Shown: piece after piece, positions 58,883 to 64,000 of the stretch
Position numbering within the stretch: the stretch's first letter is position 1
How the letters are laid out: each line of letters opens with the position of its first letter
NCBI GenBank assembly: GCA_052148715.1
Contig: JBKQHQ010000121.1
Span: 62,001-126,000, forward strand
Direction of reading: 5' to 3'
Source of the DNA: JBKQHQ01 sp052148715
Lineage (GTDB): Bacteria; Pseudomonadota; Alphaproteobacteria; Rhizobiales; Xanthobacteraceae
Length of the DNA stretch: 64,000 bases
Notes under the pieces: generated by a model
Seen by the model: the letters and a program-made list of their open reading frames with translations, nothing else
Told to the model about the DNA's origin: nothing
The model's database searches: none
Position numbers and translations under genes: made by a program

Positions 58883-59752
58883 GTGAGGCTCCTTCGCTTT
58901 GCGTTGTGCGTCTCCGTGGATGCGTTCAAGCGATTCGTCGCCGACGACGGCTGGGCGATCGCAAGCCACATTGCGCTATCCGGGCTGATGGCCCTGTTCC
59001 CCTTCCTGTTGGTGGTCACGGCGCTCGCCGGCTTCTTCTTCGACAGCCGCGGACTGGCGGACGAAGCAGCCCGCATTCTGCTCGAGGCATGGCCCGAGCC
59101 GGTGGCAGCCCCCATCGCGGCGCAGATTCACCTCGTGCTTTCGAATGCACGCGGAGACCTCGTGACGGTCGGCATCGTGCTTGCGCTGTATTTCTCCTCG
59201 AGCGGCGTGGAGAGCCTCCGTATCGGCCTCAACCGCGCTTACGGCGTCATTGATTGGCGCCCGTGGTGGCTGCTGCGGTTGGAATCGATCGGCTACGTCC
59301 TGGTGGGTGCCGTTTCGCTGCTCGCCTTCGCCTTTCTCGTCGTGCTCGCGCCGCTGCTGCGGGAAGCGCTCCTCCACTACCTGCCGGGCCTCGAGCCGTT
59401 TGAGAAGGTCATCACGGTCGTCCGCCTGGTCGTGGCCGCGACCGTCCTCGTCGGCGCCTTGATCATCGCCCATCTGTGGTTGCCGGCCGGCCGCCGGAGT
59501 GTTGCCGATATCGCCCCGGGCATCATCGCGACCCTCGTGCTTTGGCTCGTAGGCGGCAGCATGTTCGGCCGCTACCTGGCGGAATTCGCCTTCACCTACT
59601 CCGCCTATTATGCGGGCCTCGCCTCGGCGATGACCGCGCTCGTGTTTCTGTATCTATGCGCCACGATCTTCGTCTACGGCGGCGAGCTCAACGCCATGAT
59701 CCGCTCCCGCGCAAGAGAAGCGAAGGCCACGGGCAAAAAAGGCCTTGGTTAA
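58883..59752 (+). CDS. YihY/BrkB-family membrane protein
   Basis: 289 residues from GTG with GGAGAG upstream. About six transmembrane helices and family motifs: ASHIALSGLMALFPFLLVV, FSSSGVESLRIGLNRAYGV, PGIIATLVLWLVGGSMFGRYL and AYYAGLASAMTALVFLYLCATIFVYGGELNA (split at natural breaks). BrkB/YihY proteins (once called ribonuclease BN) have no agreed function; roles in serum resistance and as a transporter have been proposed. Monocistronic, divergent from the acyl-CoA dehydrogenase. Confidence 0.88.
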   Translation: MRLLRFALCVSVDAFKRFVADDGWAIASHIALSGLMALFPFLLVVTALAGFFFDSRGLADEAARILLEAWPEPVAAPIAAQIHLVLSNARGDLVTVGIVLALYFSSSGVESLRIGLNRAYGVIDWRPWWLLRLESIGYVLVGAVSLLAFAFLVVLAPLLREALLHYLPGLEPFEKVITVVRLVVAATVLVGALIIAHLWLPAGRRSVADIAPGIIATLVLWLVGGSMFGRYLAEFAFTYSAYYAGLASAMTALVFLYLCATIFVYGGELNAMIRSRAREAKATGKKGLG

Positions 59753-59846
59753 GCGCTCGCCGGCCTCGCGCGGATCGGTGCATCGCAGCGGCCCAAGCGG
59801 CGAGCCCAGCGGTCGCAACGTGGAGCCGCTGAAGCCGGTGAAATTC

Positions 59847-61097
59847 CTATTGGCCTGAGGCGGCGCGGTCGGTCGCCGTCAGACTGGCAAGCGCTTCCGC
59901 AAGCTGCCTTGGATGCAGCGGCTTGGTCAAATACACGTTCATTCCGGCGGCGCGCGCCGCCTCCTCGTCGGCGACCGTGCCGCGCCCCGAGATACCGATG
60001 ACCGGAATGCGTCCGATCGGCGGCGGCAAGGCGCGGATGCGGCGCGTCGCCTCGATCCCATCCATCCCCGAAAGCATCACGTCCATCAGCACCACGTCAT
60101 GCGCGCCGCGAGACACTTCCTCGAGCGCGGCCTCGCCGCTGCTGACGAATTGCGTGCGATGACCGATTTCGCCGAGAATCGTGTTCAGCACGACGCGGCC
60201 ATATGGGTTGTCCTCGGCGCACAGCACATGCAGGCTGCGCTCCTGCGGTAGCACCGCAGCAGGCGGCTCGACGCCTTCCCCCGGCCGACTAGCCGCCGCA
60301 TCGGGCGGGTGCACCAGCACCGAGAGCCTGAACGTGCTGCCGCGGCCGGGCACGCTTCTGATCGTCAGATCGCCGCCCATGGCTTTGGCCAGGCGCTTAA
60401 CAGAAACGAGGCCCAACCCGGAGCCGCCGAACTCGCGAGCAATCTTCTCGTTGGCCTGCGCGAACGGACGCAGCAGGCCCCTGATTTCGGCAGCCGTGAG
60501 ACCGATGCCGCTGTCGGTGACGGAAAAGACCAGACGCCGGCGCTTGCGCGCGGCGCGCTCGACGGAAACCTCCAGTCCCACCGTACCTGAGAGCGTGAAC
60601 TTGACCGCATTGTCCACGAGGTTTTCCAACCCCGCGCGCAAGCGGACCGGATCGCCGACCACGAACTCGGGAAGATCGGCCGCGATGCTGGCCTGCGCCT
60701 CGAGCCCTTTGGTCTGGGCGCGCGTGTTCAGCAGCGCAGCGATGGCCTCGGCCACCTCGCGCGGCCGGAAGACTGTTTCCCGCAGGTCCAAGCCGGCAGT
60801 CTCGGCCTTGACCGCATCAATAAGGAGCGTCGTCAGCGAGGCGAGATGCTCAGCGGTGCTCTTGATCGACAGCGCCCATTGGCGTTCGCGCTCGCCGAGG
60901 TCGGAGGCCGCCAAGAGCTCGCTCAACGCCAAAATTCCCCCGAGCGGGGTGCGGATGTCATGCGCCAGCGCGGCCAGCGCAGCCTCGAGCGCGCGCCCCC
61001 GACGGTCGGAAGCTTTCGGTTTCGATTGCGTCGGCCTCTTGCGCGCCCGCTTGGGCGAGGACGTTTTGGTTTTGGTTTTGGTTTTGGTTTTCGGCAT
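59847..61097 (-). CDS. Soluble hybrid histidine kinase (HisKA-HATPase-REC)
   Basis: 416 residues from MPKTKTKTKTKTSSPKR. No sensor domain or transmembrane helix: a basic Lys/Thr tail (1-30) leads into HisKA with H46 (LAHDIRTPLGGIL), HATPase (LVDNAVKFT, DSGIGL, GGSGLGLVSVKRL) and a receiver (CAEDNPYGR; D in VVLMDVMLSGMDG; K in YLTKPLHP). The tail is encoded by a hexanucleotide repeat. Input must come from a partner protein. Downstream of the gluQRS gene (76 nt). Confidence 0.88.
   Translation of the reverse strand: MPKTKTKTKTKTSSPKRARKRPTQSKPKASDRRGRALEAALAALAHDIRTPLGGILALSELLAASDLGERERQWALSIKSTAEHLASLTTLLIDAVKAETAGLDLRETVFRPREVAEAIAALLNTRAQTKGLEAQASIAADLPEFVVGDPVRLRAGLENLVDNAVKFTLSGTVGLEVSVERAARKRRRLVFSVTDSGIGLTAAEIRGLLRPFAQANEKIAREFGGSGLGLVSVKRLAKAMGGDLTIRSVPGRGSTFRLSVLVHPPDAAASRPGEGVEPPAAVLPQERSLHVLCAEDNPYGRVVLNTILGEIGHRTQFVSSGEAALEEVSRGAHDVVLMDVMLSGMDGIEATRRIRALPPPIGRIPVIGISGRGTVADEEAARAAGMNVYLTKPLHPRQLAEALASLTATDRAASGQ
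61063..61092 (-). repeat. Hexanucleotide repeat in the kinase N-terminus
   Basis: Five GTTTTG units on the plus strand (61063-61092, last one GTTTTC), encoding alternating Lys-Thr in the kinase tail directly after the start codon. Being 6 bp, changes in number would alter the tail length but keep the frame. Confidence 0.85.
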
Positions 61098-61173
61098 AAG
61101 GACCCCTGCCCGCAACCAGAATGGCATGGCGTGCGCAGGGCCGCCAGCAGGAGCGACGTGCGAGCGCGGGAAC

Positions 61174-62058
61174 TCAAATCGACGCCGAGGGAAGCCCCAC
61201 CATGCGGCGAATGTCGGTGGGCGTCATCCCGCACGCTCGCAACTCGCGCAGCGCGGTCGAGCGCGTCGACTTGGCGAGCTTGCGGCCGTCGGCGTCAAGA
61301 ATCAGCCGATGATGGTGGTAGACCGGCAGCGGCAAACCGAGCAGCGCTTGCAGGATACGGTGGACGCTGGTCGACCAGAACAGATCCTGTCCGCGCACGA
61401 CATGCGTCACGCCCTGCAGCGCGTCGTCGACGACCACTGAGAGGTGATAGCTCGTCGGCGTTTCCTTGCGCGCGAGGATCACGTCCCCCCAGACCGCGGG
61501 CGCCGCCGCAACGCTTCCGGTCTCGCCGCCGGGCCCGGCCCCGGTCTCCTTCCAACCGAGCGCGCCGAGCCGGGCGATAGCAGCTTCCATGTCGAGGCGA
61601 AGCGCGTAGGGCTCGCCCTCGCCGATGCGGCGCGTGCGTTCCCTTGCGGCGATGGTCTTCGCCTCCCCGGGATAGAGCGGCGCCCCATCGGGATCCCGTG
61701 GCCAGCCGCCGCGCAGCTCGCGCTCGGCCACCAAGCGCGCGATCTCGGCACGGCTTTCGAAGCTCGGATAGACGAGCCCCATGCTATCGAGCCGCGCAAG
61801 CGCTGCGCGGTAGTCGTCGAGATGCTCGGATTGACGCCGCACCGGCTCCTGCCAGACGACGCCGAGCCAACGCAGGTCCGCGTAGACCGCCTGTTCGAAT
61901 TCCGGCCGACAACGGGTCCGGTCGATATCTTCGATACGCAGCAGAAGGCTGCCGCCGGCGGCCCGCGCCATATCGAAATTCATCAGCGCCGACAGGGCGT
62001 GTCCGAGATGCAAATGCCCATTCGGGCTCGGCGCAAAGCGAAAAACCGGAGGCGGCAT
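61174..62058 (-). CDS. gluQ: Glutamyl-Q tRNA(Asp) synthetase
   Basis: 294 residues from MPPPVFRFAPSPNG; the frame opens earlier, with another ATG 16 codons upstream. Class I synthetase: HIGH motif as HLHLGH (15-20), FAPSPNG before it, and KMSKS motif as KLAKSTRS. The anticodon-binding domain of GluRS is missing, which defines GluQRS; it glutamylates queuosine in tRNA(Asp). IEDIDRTRC and VVRGQDLFWST are family-typical. The zinc-binding cysteines of E. coli YadB are not obvious. Divergent from the glycosylase gene (101 nt). Confidence 0.9.
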   Translation of the reverse strand: MPPPVFRFAPSPNGHLHLGHALSALMNFDMARAAGGSLLLRIEDIDRTRCRPEFEQAVYADLRWLGVVWQEPVRRQSEHLDDYRAALARLDSMGLVYPSFESRAEIARLVAERELRGGWPRDPDGAPLYPGEAKTIAARERTRRIGEGEPYALRLDMEAAIARLGALGWKETGAGPGGETGSVAAAPAVWGDVILARKETPTSYHLSVVVDDALQGVTHVVRGQDLFWSTSVHRILQALLGLPLPVYHHHRLILDADGRKLAKSTRSTALRELRACGMTPTDIRRMVGLPSASI

Positions 62059-62159
62059 GGCCAGGCTGCCCTCCGCACCCTTGACGCGTGGACCCGTCGC
62101 TATCATTCGGCTCCTTGTATGGATGGCCAACCGGCTCTCGGCAAAGGTCTCTCCTGAAA

Positions 62160-62834
62160 ATGAAAGCACCCGACAGCACATCGACCTACATCCACACCGA
62201 AGCCGACCTCCTCGCCGGGCTCGAGCGGCTCATGAAGCTCGATCCTCGGCTCGCACCGGTGCGTGCTGTCGCGGGCACCCTGCCGCTGCGCCGGCGGCCG
62301 GGCGGGTTTGCCGGCCTTGCCTCGATCATCGTCTCGCAGCAGCTCTCTACCGCAAGCGCCGCAGCCATCTGGCGGCGCTTTGCGGAGGCGTTCGATCCGC
62401 ACGATCACCGCACCGTACTGCGGGCGCGCGCGCCGCAGCTCGCCCGCGCCGGCCTGTCGGCGGCGAAAATCCGCACCCTGAAGGCGCTCGCCAAGGCGAT
62501 CGATCAAGGCTTGCTCGATCTCGGCTTGCTCGCTCATCTTCCCGCGGACGAAGCGCATCGCGCGCTCGTTGCGCATCACGGCATCGGCCCGTGGACCGCT
62601 GACATTTATCTCCTTTTCTGTCTCGGCCACGCGGACGCCTGGCCGGCCGGCGATCTGGCGCTGCAGGAAGCGATGCGGATGGCCTTTGCGCTTGCGAGCC
62701 GGCCGACCACCAAGGAGATGGGCCCGCTCGCCGAAGCGTGGCGGCCGTGGCGCGGGGTGGCGGCGTGTCTGCTGTGGTCCTATTATCGCGCCATCAAGCG
62801 GCGCGACCCGGTGCCGGTCAATCCGACAGCATGA
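62160..62834 (+). CDS. AlkA-type DNA-3-methyladenine glycosylase (HhH-GPD)
   Basis: 224 residues from MKAPDSTSTYIH. HhH-GPD fold: ASIIVSQQLSTASAAAIWRR, GLSAAKIRTLKALA, hairpin LVAHHGIGPWTADIYLLF (about 142-159) and catalytic aspartate in WPAGDLAL. Lacks the iron-sulfur cysteines of EndoIII/MutY. It removes alkylated purines from DNA in base excision repair. Relative of short AlkA (about 210-220) lacking the N-terminal TBP-like domain. An esterase gene follows 12 nt later on the same strand. Confidence 0.9.
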   Translation: MKAPDSTSTYIHTEADLLAGLERLMKLDPRLAPVRAVAGTLPLRRRPGGFAGLASIIVSQQLSTASAAAIWRRFAEAFDPHDHRTVLRARAPQLARAGLSAAKIRTLKALAKAIDQGLLDLGLLAHLPADEAHRALVAHHGIGPWTADIYLLFCLGHADAWPAGDLALQEAMRMAFALASRPTTKEMGPLAEAWRPWRGVAACLLWSYYRAIKRRDPVPVNPTA

Positions 62835-62846
62835 TGGGAGGGAACG

Positions 62847-63521
62847 ATGGCGGCTGAGCTCGATGGTCCGCGCTTGGCGCCGCGCACGGGACCCGCACGG
62901 CAGCTCGTCGTTTTTCTGCACGGCTACGGCGCCGACGGCAACGACCTGATCGAGCTCGGCCGCGCTTGGCAGCCGCTGTTGCCGAACGCGGCCTTCGTAT
63001 CGCCGCACGCGCCGCAGCCCTGCGGCCAGGCGCCCAGCGGCCGCCAGTGGTTCCCCCTCACCTTTCGCGATCCGCACGAGCGCTGGAAGGGCGTCAACGC
63101 CGCTACCCCCGTTCTCGAGCGCTTCCTCGACGCGGAGCTCAAGCGGCTGGGGCTTCCGCCCGGCGCGCTGGCGCTCGTCGGCTTCAGCCAAGGTACGATG
63201 ATGGCGCTGCATGTCGGCCTGCGGCGCGCCTCGGCGCCAGCGGCCATCGTCGGTTATTCCGGACTCCTGGTCCTGCCGCACGAGGCGGGGCCGGAGGCGA
63301 TCGCCGCCGAGATTCGGTCGCGACCGCCGATCCTGCTGGTGCACGGGGACCATGACGAGCTCATTCCGGTGCAGGCATTATTCCAGTCGGCACAAGCGCT
63401 TGCGGCGGTCGGCCTACCGGCCGAATGGCACCTCTCGGCGGGCGTCGGCCACGGCATCGACGGTGAAGGCCTGCGCCACGGCGGCGAGTTTCTGGCGCGC
63501 TGGCTGGGGGGCCGCCAATAA
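62847..63521 (+). CDS. Alpha/beta hydrolase, phospholipase/carboxylesterase family
   Basis: 224 residues. Carboxylesterase type of the YpfH/EstB-like group: oxyanion HGYGADGNDL (25-34), nucleophile S114 in GFSQG, aspartate in HGDHDELIPV and histidine in GVGHGIDGEG. Substrates are short acyl esters or acylated thiols; the natural one is unknown. Twelve nt after the glycosylase gene, so they are probably one transcript. No signal peptide, so cytoplasmic. Confidence 0.9.
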   Translation: MAAELDGPRLAPRTGPARQLVVFLHGYGADGNDLIELGRAWQPLLPNAAFVSPHAPQPCGQAPSGRQWFPLTFRDPHERWKGVNAATPVLERFLDAELKRLGLPPGALALVGFSQGTMMALHVGLRRASAPAAIVGYSGLLVLPHEAGPEAIAAEIRSRPPILLVHGDHDELIPVQALFQSAQALAAVGLPAEWHLSAGVGHGIDGEGLRHGGEFLARWLGGRQ

Positions 63522-63631
63522 AGATGCCGCGAAGGGTAACTCCCGGCATCCGCTTCACAATCCTGTCACGCTGACCTATAGACTAGGGCCAGCTGCTTCG
63601 CAGCGCAGCGGAGGGGGTCAAGGAGTACCCT

Positions 63632-64000
63632 TTGAACGTGCACGTATCTTCTGGCGGCTATCCGGCACTGGTCCTCAACGCGGACTTTCGTCCGCTGAGC
63701 TATTATCCGCTCTCGTTGTGGTCCTGGCAGGACGCGATCAAGGCGGTCTTCCTCGATCGCGTGAACATCGTCGCCCACTATGACCGCGCCGTGCGCAGCC
63801 CCAGCTTCGAGATGAAGCTGCCGAGCGTGGTGTCGCTGAAAACCTTCGTGAAGCCGTCGACCCACCCGGCCTTCACCCGGTTCAACGTTTTTCTGCGCGA
63901 CAAGTTCTCCTGCCAGTATTGCGGCCAACGCGAGGATCTCACGTTCGACCACCTGCTGCCGCGTTCGCGCGGGGGGACCACGACGTGGATCAACGTCGTC
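63632..64000 (+). CDS. HNH endonuclease family protein (3' end outside window)
   Basis: 123 codons are visible and the frame is still open at the window edge. Start is TTG at 63632 (AAGGAG 6 nt upstream); a GTG two codons later is possible. It begins NVHVSSGGYPALVLNADFRP, typical of the widespread HNH proteins of Proteobacteria. The visible HNH core is CQYCGQREDLTFDHLLPRSR (residues 93-112): zinc C-x2-C and catalytic DH. The final C-x2-C and last histidine are beyond the window. Role unknown; usually single-copy chromosomal, not tied to a restriction system. Confidence 0.88.
   Translation, partial: MNVHVSSGGYPALVLNADFRPLSYYPLSLWSWQDAIKAVFLDRVNIVAHYDRAVRSPSFEMKLPSVVSLKTFVKPSTHPAFTRFNVFLRDKFSCQYCGQREDLTFDHLLPRSRGGTTTWINVV

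Noticed and set aside
1..64000. CRISPR array, prophage, insertion sequence or conjugative element
   Set aside because: No regularly spaced direct repeats, cas genes, transposase, integrase or phage structural genes were seen; the only repeats are REP-like elements and in-gene tandem repeats.

Overview
This 64 kb window is high-GC chromosomal DNA from an alphaproteobacterium of the order Hyphomicrobiales (Rhizobiales), most like Bradyrhizobiaceae/Xanthobacteraceae. The assignment rests on the conserved blocks ftsX-ftsE-MJ0042 protein-response regulator, DUF4175-lysA-small lipoprotein-argH facing tlpA, and hbd-etfA-etfB-ATP:cobalamin adenosyltransferase-HIG1 protein, and on GC-rich inverted-repeat elements of a kind common in that group. 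No species can be named from the sequence alone. No rRNA, convincing tRNA, transposase, integrase or CRISPR array was seen.

Layout. 1-1.5 kb: the end of a CbpA-type DnaJ protein, its modulator CbpM and a DUF5335 protein. 1.6-6.8 kb: a divergent catabolic locus (ThDP-dependent enzyme and cyclase-family hydrolase leftward; Bug-type solute receptor and a D-tartrate-dehydratase-like enolase-superfamily enzyme rightward). 7-17 kb: a response regulator and CHASE3/PAS hybrid histidine kinase, a ribbon-helix-helix protein, a secreted trypsin-like protease fused to 11 TPRs, an M61 peptidase and a fatty acid desaturase. 17-23.9 kb: a MarR regulator with candidate operators, tandem MetE-catalytic-domain paralogues, an ankyrin protein, a VOC protein, an aminotransferase and a solute-binding protein that seems to have lost its C-terminus. 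24-27 kb: a metal/arsenic cassette with a tightly coupled operon arsR-VOC-arsI-arsC-aqpS. 27-30.3 kb: an outer-membrane protein and the hpaH-hpaI pair of the homoprotocatechuate meta-cleavage pathway.

30.4-40.2 kb is the most distinctive part: a sulfite/nitrite assimilation cluster with two complete but different reductase systems. A 37-residue membrane protein and a flavodoxin-containing CysJ-type reductase precede the CysI hemoprotein. A sigma-54-type promoter then precedes an FNT nitrite channel, a NirA-type hemoprotein and a second CysJ-like reductase in which the flavodoxin domain is replaced by a four-cysteine [4Fe-4S] domain; CysG (siroheme) closes the cluster. Three of these proteins share a 14-residue N-terminal motif that may be an assembly tag.

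41-64 kb is mostly housekeeping: phospholipid acyltransferase, YdcF, FtsX/FtsE, DUF4175, LysA, ArgH, TlpA, 3-hydroxybutyryl-CoA dehydrogenase, ETF, cobalamin adenosyltransferase, acyl-CoA dehydrogenase, BrkB, a second hybrid kinase, GluQRS, an AlkA-type glycosylase, a carboxylesterase and an HNH endonuclease cut by the window end.
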